A stretch of DNA of 64,000 nt from JAHJUB01 sp041653615 [NCBI: Candidatus Ratteibacteria bacterium]. GTDB lineage: Bacteria; Ratteibacteria; UBA8468; MWAK01. A program made the position numbers and the translations under genes. The stretch is taken from positions 1-64,000 of the forward strand of contig JBAZEZ010000004.1 in NCBI GenBank assembly GCA_041653615.1, given 5' to 3'. Under the pieces are notes generated by a model. That model was not told the DNA's origin and searched no databases. It saw only the letters and a program-made list of their open reading frames with translations. Shown one piece after another: positions 1-8,583 of this stretch (positions are counted from its first letter, which is position 1; each line of letters begins with the position of its first letter).

Positions 1-41
1 CGGCGTTTAAATTCCGGGGTAAAGATTCTTCTGTCTTTCAT
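1..41 (-). CDS. IS3-family transposase OrfA, N-terminal fragment (runs off left edge)
   Basis: Reading leftwards from an ATG at 41-39, the first 13 codons spell MKDRRIFTPEFKR, the usual opening of OrfA proteins of IS3-family elements (a helix-turn-helix DNA-binding protein made together with the OrfB integrase by frameshifting). A good ribosome site (AAAGGA) lies 6-7 bases upstream. The rest of the gene lies outside the window, so integrity cannot be judged. The start lies about 90 bases inside the element end described separately, as expected for this family. Confidence 0.75.
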   Translation of the reverse strand, partial: MKDRRIFTPEFKR

Positions 42-129
42 GGTAGTTCCTTTCTGCCCCCGGTTGGGGGCGATTAGGCTCTACCAGGTATTCTAACACA
101 AGTGTCCAGTTTTAAGGGTGCAGTCCACA
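1..129 (-). mobile_element. Left end of an IS3-family (IS150-like) insertion sequence
   Basis: Read on the minus strand from 129, the sequence starts TGTGGACTGCACCC, followed by AAAACTGGACA, which resembles the terminal inverted repeat of the IS150 group of IS3-family elements, and leads into the OrfA start at 41. The element has landed in the gene whose remainder follows at 131. The other end and any target duplication lie outside the window. The exact outer boundary (about 126-129) is judged by eye. Confidence 0.65.
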
Positions 130-130
130 G

Positions 131-334
131 ACCGCCTTCTCCATCAACAACAATGCAAACTTGGAACCTCTCGGCTGGGAGGATGACTATACCATTACAC
201 TTAAAGCAGAAGGTCTCAAACCCAATACTACCTATACCATTACCATAGATGGAAAGAAAGCCAAAAACACCAAGGGAGAAACCCTGATCGGAGGAGATTA
301 CAGGTGGGATATTGGCACAAGCGCTGAAAAGTAA
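131..334 (+). pseudogene. C-terminal remnant of a Big_5-type Ig-like domain protein
   Basis: An open frame without start codon begins right at the insertion sequence end and runs to TAA at 332-334. Its product contains DDYTITLKAEGLKPNTTYTI and ends RWDIGTSAEK, the typical last strands of a bacterial Ig-like (SbsA/Big_5) domain found in surface-layer and secreted proteins. A stop at 113-115 in the same frame inside the IS confirms that the upstream part is cut away. The intact secreted protein at 14720-15142 carries the same kind of domain, so this was probably a relative of it. It is most likely not expressed. Confidence 0.6.
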
Positions 335-352
335 TTTAGGGGAGGTAAAACA

Positions 353-1150
353 ATGAATAAATTTATCAAATCTGTTAAAGAAGGGGGCGTGGAAAAGAAT
401 ATTTTCCTAATTATATCAGTTCTTTTTGCTTTCTTGGTTAGTAATATTTATAGTCTTTCTTATGCGGGGGATGCCGTAACGACGATAGATGGGGGGTCAA
501 AAGCATTTACCGTTTATGCCCTAAAGATTTCTCCGTCTTCAAAAGGAATGTACAGCGGGGGAACTCAAGTTTTTACTGCAAAAATATGTGACAAATTAGG
601 AAATGAATTATCTATGGATCCTTCAAAAGTCGTTTGGGATACTGATTATGGAAATATGAATCCGTATGGCGGAAGCGCCTCTTCCACTTTTACGGCTCCT
701 TCATTTCCAAAATATAGTAATTTAGTTACAGTAACTTATGATGGTCTGTTTAGTGCAGATGCCACGGTAAGGGTATACCCTAATATTGGTAGTTTCAGTG
801 TTAATGTAGTAAGAACATGGAATATATGGCCTAACCATTTTTCTGTACGCTTATCACAGTTGACGTTAAAGAATGCTTATGCAGTAGATTGGGGTTCTGG
901 ACCAGATTATCCTACTCCGATGTATCAATATTTCAATTGTAGGGATGGCAATTTTTATCAGAATACCCCTGCTTACACTTTCCCTGATCCACTTTTTTGG
1001 GCCCCATGGGTAATAGCAAATGGGTTAAATGCAACAGAATTTGTTGATGTTTACTTCGATTCAGAAGAAGGTGACTGGCCGGCAGCAGGCTACAACAGTG
1101 CACAAGATGGATATACTTGGGATGCCCTCAATGTATATGGGACACCTTAG
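353..1150 (+). CDS. Secreted protein with an Ig-like domain, function unknown
   Basis: A 265-residue protein with a hydrophobic segment at residues 17-36 followed by a plausible signal peptidase site near YAGDA, so it is probably exported. Residues about 50-140 (LKISPSSKGMYSGGTQVFTA onward, ending in a VTVTYDG strand) look like a bacterial Ig-like or invasin-like fold. The last 120 residues are rich in Trp, Tyr and Pro and match no family I recognise. The start has a good ribosome site (GGGGAGG) 6 bases upstream. It follows the truncated Ig-like gene at 131-334, so the two may once have been co-transcribed. Base composition is AT-rich compared with genes beyond 6 kb. The fold assignment is inference. 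Confidence 0.65.
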   Translation: MNKFIKSVKEGGVEKNIFLIISVLFAFLVSNIYSLSYAGDAVTTIDGGSKAFTVYALKISPSSKGMYSGGTQVFTAKICDKLGNELSMDPSKVVWDTDYGNMNPYGGSASSTFTAPSFPKYSNLVTVTYDGLFSADATVRVYPNIGSFSVNVVRTWNIWPNHFSVRLSQLTLKNAYAVDWGSGPDYPTPMYQYFNCRDGNFYQNTPAYTFPDPLFWAPWVIANGLNATEFVDVYFDSEEGDWPAAGYNSAQDGYTWDALNVYGTP

Positions 1151-1171
1151 ATTTTTTAGCCGCGGTTTTTT

Positions 1172-1212
1172 CTTTGTGGAGCCCTTCTAACAAGGTTGCG
1201 CTTTCCACGAAG
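1172..1212 (+). promoter_or_regulatory. Intercistronic hairpin
   Basis: CTTTGTGGA at 1172-1180 pairs with TCCACGAAG at 1204-1212 (nine pairs, one G-U) around a 23-base loop. No T-run follows, so it is a poor terminator; it may stabilise RNA or weakly separate the genes at 353 and 1238. Seen by eye only. Confidence 0.3.
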
Positions 1213-1237
1213 AGGAAAACAATAGGAGGATATACCT

Positions 1238-2545
1238 ATGAGAAAAAAAATTGAATCCGCTTTGTTGTTTATTTTTCCTCTTATGTTATTGGGCGCGTTG
1301 TTTTTAAATACGCATGATATTCAGGCAAATAGTGAAAAAGAAAGCCTACAGGAAATGAGGAAACAGAGGAACAATCTAATAAACAGCGAAAAATTTAATG
1401 AGGCAATCGGAGTTGACAATAGAATCATCCAGGTTTACCCCAACAGCAACGAAGCAAAAGGAGCAAAAATTGATATCGCGAATAATTATTATCGATTAGG
1501 GGATTATGATAAGGCGGTCTATGCATACAAAAAATTGGTTGATCGTCCTTCCTATGAAAACATCCGTTGTTTTATTTTAAGACGCATAGCGCTATGTTAC
1601 TGGAATCAGAAAGAATACGAGCAGTCAATTAAGGAGATGAAAACACTTCTTATCAAATACCCCCAATACAAAAAAGATATTCAAACAAAAATTGCATTAG
1701 GGTATTTTTACTCGCAGAAATATCAAGAAATGGTCGAGACATATCTGGATTTGGTTAAAACGTATCCCGAAGACCCCCAAGTAGCAGAAACAACAACAAA
1801 AATGATGTATCTTAGTTCCTCTCAATTAGAGAATATTCCGCAAAAAACCATAGAAGTATACAGATGTATAGCAGAACATCATACCAAATTTAAAGCCGAA
1901 TCTTATTATCAAATTGGTTCAATATATGGAAATATTGGAGACTTAGATAAAGCAATGCAAGCATTTAAAGATGCGGCTGATAATTCTAAGGATGATATTT
2001 TTATAGCAAAAACACAGACGCAGATGGCTGATATATATGAAAAATTTGTAAAGCCAGATTTAGCGAGAAAAACACGCGAGGACGCATTGGCTAGATTGTC
2101 GGACACAAAACCATCCGTGCGTGGATTGCAACAGGTTGCTGAGATACATCGAAAAACGGGAAACAGCACAGAAGAAATAAAAGCACTGAACACATTGGTT
2201 AAAGAATTCCAACAAACAAAGGCAGCTTCAGATGCTCAATACCGTATAGCCGCGATCTATCAGTCTCAACTCAAAGATCCTCAGAGGGCGATCGAAGAAT
2301 ATGGGAAAATGATAAAAACCTATCCCAATGATTGGCGGGTTAGTATCTGTTGGAGAATGATAGGCGGGATATATATTGAATTGAAAGACTATAATAAAGC
2401 CATAGAAGTTCAAAAAAGAATCATGGCTATTAATCCAAACGATCCATCTCCGAAAGTGCTGATAAGGTTAATAGAAGAATACTATAAAAAAGGAAAAACG
2501 CCATCTCCCGCTGAGGTGCAAGGAATTGCAAAAGGTGTCTCCTGA
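1238..2545 (+). CDS. Exported TPR-repeat protein
   Basis: A 435-residue protein with an N-terminal hydrophobic segment (residues 9-24) typical of a signal peptide or membrane anchor, then about nine degenerate tetratricopeptide repeats. Clear examples are NNYYRLGDYDKAVYAYKKLV (residues about 87-106) and YYQIGSIYGNIGDLDKAMQA (about 223-242). TPR arrays form scaffolds for protein-protein contact. Its architecture is like the BamD/YbgF type of periplasmic TPR protein, but no specific partner can be named. The start follows a strong AGGAGG site 8 bases upstream. It shares the AT-rich composition of the neighbouring genes at 353 and 2573. It resembles the two large TPR proteins at 2943-8152 in repeat style. 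Confidence 0.8.
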   Translation: MRKKIESALLFIFPLMLLGALFLNTHDIQANSEKESLQEMRKQRNNLINSEKFNEAIGVDNRIIQVYPNSNEAKGAKIDIANNYYRLGDYDKAVYAYKKLVDRPSYENIRCFILRRIALCYWNQKEYEQSIKEMKTLLIKYPQYKKDIQTKIALGYFYSQKYQEMVETYLDLVKTYPEDPQVAETTTKMMYLSSSQLENIPQKTIEVYRCIAEHHTKFKAESYYQIGSIYGNIGDLDKAMQAFKDAADNSKDDIFIAKTQTQMADIYEKFVKPDLARKTREDALARLSDTKPSVRGLQQVAEIHRKTGNSTEEIKALNTLVKEFQQTKAASDAQYRIAAIYQSQLKDPQRAIEEYGKMIKTYPNDWRVSICWRMIGGIYIELKDYNKAIEVQKRIMAINPNDPSPKVLIRLIEEYYKKGKTPSPAEVQGIAKGVS

Positions 2546-2572
2546 AAACTTCAGTCGCAGAAGATAAAAACA

Positions 2573-2839
2573 ATGAAACTGGTACGAGTAAAAGAACTCT
2601 TGTTAATATTTATACTTTCAATTTTAATTAGTTTTGGTTTCCAGGGTTTTGTAGGGAACCATTATCCTAAAGGTCTGGAACAAATGATAAAAGGGGAATT
2701 GGCTTTCAAAATAAGTTTTGTTTCGATATGGTTGTTGTATGTTGTGATACGATTTGTAGGTTGTTATCTATTGACCAAAATAAAAAAATATTGGGTGGGG
2801 TTCAGAAAAACAAATCGAGAAAACCTGTCAGAGAAATGA
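2573..2839 (+). CDS. Small membrane protein, unknown function
   Basis: An 88-residue open frame with two predicted membrane segments, about residues 8-26 (LLLIFILSILISFGFQGFV) and 47-69 (FVSIWLLYVVIRFVGCYLL), and a basic tail. It starts 27 bases after the TPR gene stop and lies on the same strand, so it is probably in the same transcript. The ribosome site is weak, which lowers confidence. No family recognised. Confidence 0.45.
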   Translation: MKLVRVKELLLIFILSILISFGFQGFVGNHYPKGLEQMIKGELAFKISFVSIWLLYVVIRFVGCYLLTKIKKYWVGFRKTNRENLSEK

Positions 2840-2942
2840 ACGTGAAATTTCGGATTGTTGTTGTTTTTCTTAATTATTTCTTGAAGCCTCCCCCCCCTAC
2901 CTTTTCAGAAGAAGAACAATCTACAGCAGCATATCGGGCACC

Positions 2943-5900
2943 TTAAATTATTCCGCTTATTTGTTTGAGTTGCTTTATCCGTTCATTCGCCGCCGAAACA
3001 TATGCACTCTTTGGGTAATTTTCTAAAACTTTATTGTAAGCCCAAAGGGCTTCTTCGCGCTCTCCAAGAGCCAAATATCTTTCAGCGAGTTCATATTGAG
3101 CTTTGGGAGCCAACTTACTTTTAGGATCCCTTTCAAGGATTCCTCTGTAAAGCGTTACCATCCTATCCATATTCAGCCTTTCTTTGTTCTTCACCTCTTG
3201 TTGAACTAGGGTTTCACATTCCTTTATTATCCCCCGGAGGTCTGTTGTGGTTTGAACTGTTTTTGCTCTTTCGGAGAAAGCATTTAGTTTCACTTTTAGT
3301 ATGGGGGAGTTGTCTGCGGTTTTGATGCGCTCTTTTAGTATCTTGAGGTAATCTTCTTTTGCTCTTTTGTAGTCGTTGGTCTTTTCGTAGTAGCTGGCTG
3401 TTTGGTACAGAGATGGGATGAGATAAGGAGAATTCGGGTATTTGTCTATTATTCTCTGGTATTCCAAGTAGGCAGACTGTGGTGCGCCCAATGTGCCGTA
3501 TCTCTGGGCGAGTTTGTATGAGGCCTCTATGGCTTCCTTGCTATCAGAATTTTCTTCTATTATTATTTTTTTGAGGTTTTTTACTATCTGGTCTGATTCA
3601 AGTTTTAAAGCAAGGTTGATAATGTCGTCGCATTTTTCTTTTGCTTTGAGGTAATCCTTGTTTCTTTTGGCATCGTTAATGATGGGTTCTGTCTCTTTCT
3701 GGATTCCAAATTTATTGGCGATTCTCTGGTAATCTTCCAAACCTGTCAGGTATTCTTTTTTGCCGAAGTAATATTCAACTCTTTTTCTGAAGGCTTTTAG
3801 GGCATAGTCTGTATCTGGATAGTTTTCGAGGACTTTTTTGTATTCGTTCATCGCTTGGGAATAGTTTTCCAGGGAATAGTATTTCTCGGCGATTTTGAAT
3901 TGGGCGGAAGCAGAAAGTTCTTTGGACGAATATTTCTGTGTTGCTTCTTTGTATGAAGTAATTATTTCTTCTGTTTTTTGCCTTTCGGCATTTTTCCCTT
4001 CTTCTTCCAGCATTTTTACATAATGGCTTTCAGGAAATTCTTCCTTCAATTTTCTGGTTTCTTCTCTTACTTTAATTTCATTCCTCAATTTATCGTAACA
4101 CTGAATAATGTAATATTGAGCGGTAGGGGATTCCGAAAAACTTTCCCAACTTTTTCGCCGCTCATTGTATATTTTCGCATCTACAATTTTTGAAAGTTCT
4201 TTGATCGCTTTGTCATAATTCGGAATTTGAAAATATATAAGTCCGATCGCGAGTTGCGAACGATACGCCCAATAGGTTGAGGGGTAATTCCCCATTGTTT
4301 TCTGATACATTGCTATGGCCAAAGGAAAATTGTTTTCTTTCTGATATGATTCGGCAACAAGGTAAGAAAGATAGGCGGGTGCAGTTTTTCCACCTCCTGC
4401 TTTTAGTAAAATCTCAAATTGCTCTCTCGCCTTTTGCGGATTGCCCTGCATGTTATAGCATAATCCAACCCGGTAATGAGCATCGGCTACTAAACTTTCG
4501 GATTGAGGGTAGTAATCCATTAACTTTTGCCACTCTGTTATCGCTTTACCATAATCGTTCTCTTCGTAATAGATTTCGCCCATCATAAATTGAGCCTGTA
4601 CCATTTTTTCGCTTCTCGGGTAACTACCGGTTATGATTCTCTGACAAACTTCTCTTGCATCGTTGAATCTACGCAATCTAATGTAGACAAGTCCAACGTC
4701 AAGAAGCGTGTCAATATCTATATTCCCTTCTTTTTTAATCTTTTCGTAATGGGCTATTGTTTTTTGATAATTTTCTGGCTTATCCCATGATTTTACCTGT
4801 TGGACTATTTTTTCTTCTTCTTTAGTTGCCATTCTCAAAGCGTGAAGGCTTTTGGGAAATCCCTCTTTTAACCTTTGGAAACTTTCTTCTGCTTGGTCTG
4901 TCTTATTTTCTGAAGTATAAATCAAACCAATCAGATACTGTGCCTTTGCCCCCTCTTCCAAATCTGAATATTTTCTGGCTGTTTTTTGTAAAACGTTCAC
5001 CGCCTCGTCGCGTTTTCCTTCCCTATACAGCGAATACCCTTCCCAGTAAGAAGCTTTGGCTAAGTCTTCTTTGGCGGGTCTGTAGTCTTTATCTTTTGTT
5101 TTGCATAAGGCGGTGAGGTATTCAATTTCGGATGGTTCGGTCTCTTCATTAGCATAGGTTGGTTTTCCCTTGTCTTTTGGGTAGTACTTGTTCAAGAGTT
5201 CTTCGTATTCCATTCCGGCCAGATCAAACCTTCCTTTGTCATAATAGAACTGGGCTATTTTCTTTAGGGATTGTGGGGCTGATGGGTGTGTAGGGTCCTG
5301 GATTAAGGCCTTTTGGTATTCAATGAAAGCAGAGGGAAGGTCGCCTGTCAGGTAATACTCGTCTGCTAATTTATATCTGGCTTCCGTACCTACTTTTGTG
5401 TCAGGATGTTGTTCGGCTATTTCTTTTAGAATTCGTATGTTTTCGCTCTCTTCTTTTTGGTTGGGTCTGTATTTCTCCGTCAACCTCTGGAGAGAGAGTC
5501 TGGCGGCATAGGTCTTGGGGTAGGTATTTATAATCTCCTGGTAGGCGATGTCCGACCTTCCTTCCTTTCCCTGGAATTTCTCCTCAATGATTCCGATGGT
5601 TAAAAGGGATGGGGGTGCGTAAGAACTTTCGGGGTGTTGTTCTGCAATTTTTTTGAACAATGAAATGGCTTTGTTCCATCTTCCCCTGGCAAATAGTGCA
5701 TTTGCTTTTTGGTATATTTTTCTTACTTCTTTATCTTCTGTTTTTAATTCCGCCGCGCAGTATTGCGAAAGAAGGGTTTGGTAAATTCTGGCTGCTGGTT
5801 TTGGTTTCTTGATGTTCAGGTATAAAGCGGCGAGCCATTCCTGTGCTACCGCAGCCTCTTGGCCGGCCGGTGTTTCTTTAATCAGCGCCTGCAACTGAGC

Positions 5901-6425
5901 GATTGCCTTTTTGTAGTCTTTTTTCTGTAGGTAACGGCTTACGGAAGTGAGGTAGGCTTCAGAAAGGGACTTTGTTCCGGAGAAGCCGTAGGAGAGACTG
6001 CCTGACTTTACGCTCACCTGACTGCCGACCAAGGAGGCGGGGTACTTCAGGCTGGTGAAGAGGTAAAGAGCTTTCGTCTTATCAACTTCTCCTCTCTTAA
6101 GATAGAATTCCCCGGTGCTTTTTAGGGCGACAAAGCCTATCGGTTTATCGGGTTGTTCTTCCACCAGGGAAAGATAAGGGGTGAGTTCTTGTTCCGGGAA
6201 TAACTGGGTTAGTTTGGGGCAGGAGAAAAGTGTCTGGGGAGCCCTAATCTTGATTTCCTCCAGAAGAGAGGCTGCCTTTTCGGTGTCTCCGGAAAGATAA
6301 AAGGAAACAGCGTCTTTAATCTTTTCTTGCGGTTTTTTAAAAAATCTGCCGGAGAAGACAAAGGTTACGACTATGGCTATTGCGATGAAAGCGATGACGA
6401 AGCCAAAGACTTTCGTTTTCATCAC
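2943..6425 (-). CDS. Giant TPR-repeat protein with N-terminal membrane anchor
   Basis: An 1160-residue protein with one N-terminal transmembrane segment (residues about 7-25) and, from about residue 60 to the end, some two dozen TPR-like repeats carrying the pattern Y...A...Y....YP.S (for example GEIYYEENDYGKAITEWQKL). Such long arrays are protein-binding superhelices; the anchor would place it in the periplasm. It is the last gene of the operon beginning at 13036, overlapping the 576-residue TPR gene by four bases (ATGA), so it probably works with the secretin/pilus-like machine. It is far longer than the PilF/PilW-type TPR pilotins that usually accompany secretins. The exact role is unknown. 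No N-terminal lipobox was seen. Confidence 0.85.
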   Translation of the reverse strand: MMKTKVFGFVIAFIAIAIVVTFVFSGRFFKKPQEKIKDAVSFYLSGDTEKAASLLEEIKIRAPQTLFSCPKLTQLFPEQELTPYLSLVEEQPDKPIGFVALKSTGEFYLKRGEVDKTKALYLFTSLKYPASLVGSQVSVKSGSLSYGFSGTKSLSEAYLTSVSRYLQKKDYKKAIAQLQALIKETPAGQEAAVAQEWLAALYLNIKKPKPAARIYQTLLSQYCAAELKTEDKEVRKIYQKANALFARGRWNKAISLFKKIAEQHPESSYAPPSLLTIGIIEEKFQGKEGRSDIAYQEIINTYPKTYAARLSLQRLTEKYRPNQKEESENIRILKEIAEQHPDTKVGTEARYKLADEYYLTGDLPSAFIEYQKALIQDPTHPSAPQSLKKIAQFYYDKGRFDLAGMEYEELLNKYYPKDKGKPTYANEETEPSEIEYLTALCKTKDKDYRPAKEDLAKASYWEGYSLYREGKRDEAVNVLQKTARKYSDLEEGAKAQYLIGLIYTSENKTDQAEESFQRLKEGFPKSLHALRMATKEEEKIVQQVKSWDKPENYQKTIAHYEKIKKEGNIDIDTLLDVGLVYIRLRRFNDAREVCQRIITGSYPRSEKMVQAQFMMGEIYYEENDYGKAITEWQKLMDYYPQSESLVADAHYRVGLCYNMQGNPQKAREQFEILLKAGGGKTAPAYLSYLVAESYQKENNFPLAIAMYQKTMGNYPSTYWAYRSQLAIGLIYFQIPNYDKAIKELSKIVDAKIYNERRKSWESFSESPTAQYYIIQCYDKLRNEIKVREETRKLKEEFPESHYVKMLEEEGKNAERQKTEEIITSYKEATQKYSSKELSASAQFKIAEKYYSLENYSQAMNEYKKVLENYPDTDYALKAFRKRVEYYFGKKEYLTGLEDYQRIANKFGIQKETEPIINDAKRNKDYLKAKEKCDDIINLALKLESDQIVKNLKKIIIEENSDSKEAIEASYKLAQRYGTLGAPQSAYLEYQRIIDKYPNSPYLIPSLYQTASYYEKTNDYKRAKEDYLKILKERIKTADNSPILKVKLNAFSERAKTVQTTTDLRGIIKECETLVQQEVKNKERLNMDRMVTLYRGILERDPKSKLAPKAQYELAERYLALGEREEALWAYNKVLENYPKSAYVSAANERIKQLKQISGII

Positions 6426-8152
6426 TTTTCCACTACTCTCTCCAGGGCAATGGCGGCCAGGGGATGGTTGGGATACTGGTCGATAAGTTTTTGATAGGCG
6501 GAACGGGCAAGGCTTTGGTTCTCCATATACTGGTCATATATTTTGGCTATGCCGAATTGCGCCTGGGGTGCCACTTTTGTTTTGGGGAATTCGCTCGTTA
6601 TTTTGGCGAACACTTTCAATGCACTCCCTATCTCAAGACTTTTGAAATAACTTCTTGCCAGGTCATAATAGACCGCGGCGGTTTCTTCTTCGTTCAAGGG
6701 ATTTTTTAAGGCTTCCTCATATTGGGAGAGTTCTTTTCCAAAAGTTGCGTCTTGCTGCAGGAGCGCGGTAACCGTCTCTTCCATTTTGGAGGTTCTGGGG
6801 TCTGAGGGATAGCTCTTCTTGTAGCTTTCGCAGGAAGACAAGGCATACTGGTAGGCTTTCTCGATACTCCCCTTGGATAGAGCGTCTATCGCCAGATATG
6901 AACCGGATATTGTCTTTTCCAGGCCTGCCGGAATGGCTTTGTTCACCCTCTCATAGGTAGAAATGTTGTCCTCGTCCAGAGATAAGGCAAGGTAGGTTTT
7001 CCAGAAGTCCGCCTTCTGTCGGAGGACTTCTTTACCGAGGGTGTCCAAGCTTTCTCCGAATCCCAACACCTCTTTCTTGAAATCATTTTCGATGTTGCCT
7101 ATTAGTCCGGTATAGATTATTTCCTGATAGGTTTTCATCGCTTCCCTGTAGTTTCCCGCCCTGAAATAAGAGTCTCCGATGTTCTTTATCTCTTTTATGG
7201 TTTGGCCGCTCACGTCGCCCTGGGGATTCTTTTCCAGGACTTTCCAGCAGTAAGCGATGGCTTTTCCGTTATCGCCCTTCTTCCGGTAAAGTTCCGCGAG
7301 GTTCGCCATAATTTGGACCAGTTCAGGGTCTTCCGGGTATTCCGAGAGGAAATTTTCATAGGCCGGTATCGCTTCCGAAGTTTTGCCCTCCGCATAAAAG
7401 ACATCCGCTGTTCTTTTCCGGGCTATCCTGGCCACCGGGCTCTTGGGGTATTTGGCGATGATGTCCTGACACAAGGAAATTGTCTCTCCGTATCTTTTAT
7501 CCTTGAGAAAATAAGCGGTTAGGCCATCCAGGGAGGAGGAAGCCGCTTTTGCCTCCGGATATTTTTCCAGAATCCACTGGCAGAGTTCCCTAAGATCATT
7601 ATAATTTTCGCTGGTGTTCAAGTTTTTTATAACCTTTTCCATAACAGCGGCGGATGCAACGCTGTCCGGGTTTTCACCGACAAATTTTTTGCAGGAAGGA
7701 ACCAGGGAGTTCGTCTTCTGCCAACTGCTGACCAAAAATCCGACGGCAAAGGAAGCGCGCATATTGGACGGGTATGCTTTCAGTACTTCTTCGCAGGTCT
7801 TTATGAAGTCTTCATTTACCTGACCCGGATTCATCATCCATTTGGCATAAATCATGGAATGCATAGCCTCGCCTGCCTTCTCCGGATATTTCTTAGCAAC
7901 TTTCCGGTAAATGGCGATCGCTTTCTTATAATTTCCCTTGTTTTCCTGAAAGGTGGCCTCGGCCATAAGGTAGCTTACTTTATCGGGGAAAAACTGTTGC
8001 TCGATATAACCCCGCATAAAAACCTTCGCAAAAACAATCGCTATGATTCCGATTCCGGCGATGATGATTAATTTTTTCTTTCTTGTCTTGGGAAGAGACC
8101 TGCCGAGCAGACTTTTTGCTTTTTTCCACCCGAACAATAAGATATTCTTCAT
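6422..8152 (-). CDS. TPR-repeat protein with N-terminal membrane anchor
   Basis: A 576-residue protein with a basic N-terminus, a transmembrane segment at about residues 26-45 (KKLIIIAGIGIIAIVFAKVF) and about ten TPR-like repeats, e.g. KRTADVFYAEGKTSEAIPAY near residue 243. Start and stop overlap the flanking genes by four bases each (pseudopilin upstream, 1160-residue TPR protein downstream), showing tight translational coupling. It is likely a scaffold in the periplasm for the pilus/secretion machine encoded upstream. It differs in sequence from the 1160-residue protein but has the same plan, suggesting an old duplication. Confidence 0.8.
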   Translation of the reverse strand: MKNILLFGWKKAKSLLGRSLPKTRKKKLIIIAGIGIIAIVFAKVFMRGYIEQQFFPDKVSYLMAEATFQENKGNYKKAIAIYRKVAKKYPEKAGEAMHSMIYAKWMMNPGQVNEDFIKTCEEVLKAYPSNMRASFAVGFLVSSWQKTNSLVPSCKKFVGENPDSVASAAVMEKVIKNLNTSENYNDLRELCQWILEKYPEAKAASSSLDGLTAYFLKDKRYGETISLCQDIIAKYPKSPVARIARKRTADVFYAEGKTSEAIPAYENFLSEYPEDPELVQIMANLAELYRKKGDNGKAIAYCWKVLEKNPQGDVSGQTIKEIKNIGDSYFRAGNYREAMKTYQEIIYTGLIGNIENDFKKEVLGFGESLDTLGKEVLRQKADFWKTYLALSLDEDNISTYERVNKAIPAGLEKTISGSYLAIDALSKGSIEKAYQYALSSCESYKKSYPSDPRTSKMEETVTALLQQDATFGKELSQYEEALKNPLNEEETAAVYYDLARSYFKSLEIGSALKVFAKITSEFPKTKVAPQAQFGIAKIYDQYMENQSLARSAYQKLIDQYPNHPLAAIALERVVEK

Positions 8153-8583
8153 TTTCCGGCCTCCGTCTTCCAGTTGGTTATGTCGTCATTGTTTCCGGGT
8201 TGTCCGTCAGGTCCGTTTGAGGAAAGGTCATAGCTTTTCGGGTTATGCTTGCCGGGAAAGACGTAAGTGTAAGGTTTCCCCCAGGGGTCTCTTGTCAACT
8301 CTTCGTTATAGACGTAGGGACCGCGCCAATCCACCGGAACCGGCGCAACCGCTGGTCTTTTGGCAAGGCTGGAAGGACCCTGGTCGTTGGAGGGATAACT
8401 TCCATTGTCCAGTTCGTAGAGGTCCAGGCCTGTTTTCAGGTAGGTATCTATCGCTGTTTTTGCCAGAACCGTCTTTTCCTTGCTTCCCCGGTCCAGGAAT
8501 GAAGGAACGTTAATCGTACCAAGAACGTTTAAGATACTGACGATGATGAGCATCTTTATTCCGATGAATCCTTTTTTCCTCAT
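8149..8583 (-). CDS. gspG: GspG-like major pseudopilin with unusual N-terminal motif
   Basis: A 144-residue type II secretion pseudopilin. The C-terminal two thirds fit GspG well: the DPWGKPY motif and the calcium-site region SSNGPDGQPGNNDDITNW. The N-terminus has the short basic leader MRKKG and a hydrophobic helix, but the conserved GFTLIE motif reads GFIGIK, so Glu at position +5 of the mature protein is replaced by Lys. That glutamate is needed in known pseudopilins for subunit docking and N-methylation. The Gly before the cleavage site is kept. It sits between the secretin gene (overlap of four bases) and the TPR genes. No separate prepilin peptidase, ATPase or platform gene is visible in the window. 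Confidence 0.8.
   Translation of the reverse strand: MRKKGFIGIKMLIIVSILNVLGTINVPSFLDRGSKEKTVLAKTAIDTYLKTGLDLYELDNGSYPSNDQGPSSLAKRPAVAPVPVDWRGPYVYNEELTRDPWGKPYTYVFPGKHNPKSYDLSSNGPDGQPGNNDDITNWKTEAGK

Noticed and set aside
2728-2946. 72-residue plus-strand open frame
   Set aside because: Overlaps the small membrane protein in another frame and has no ribosome site or domain.
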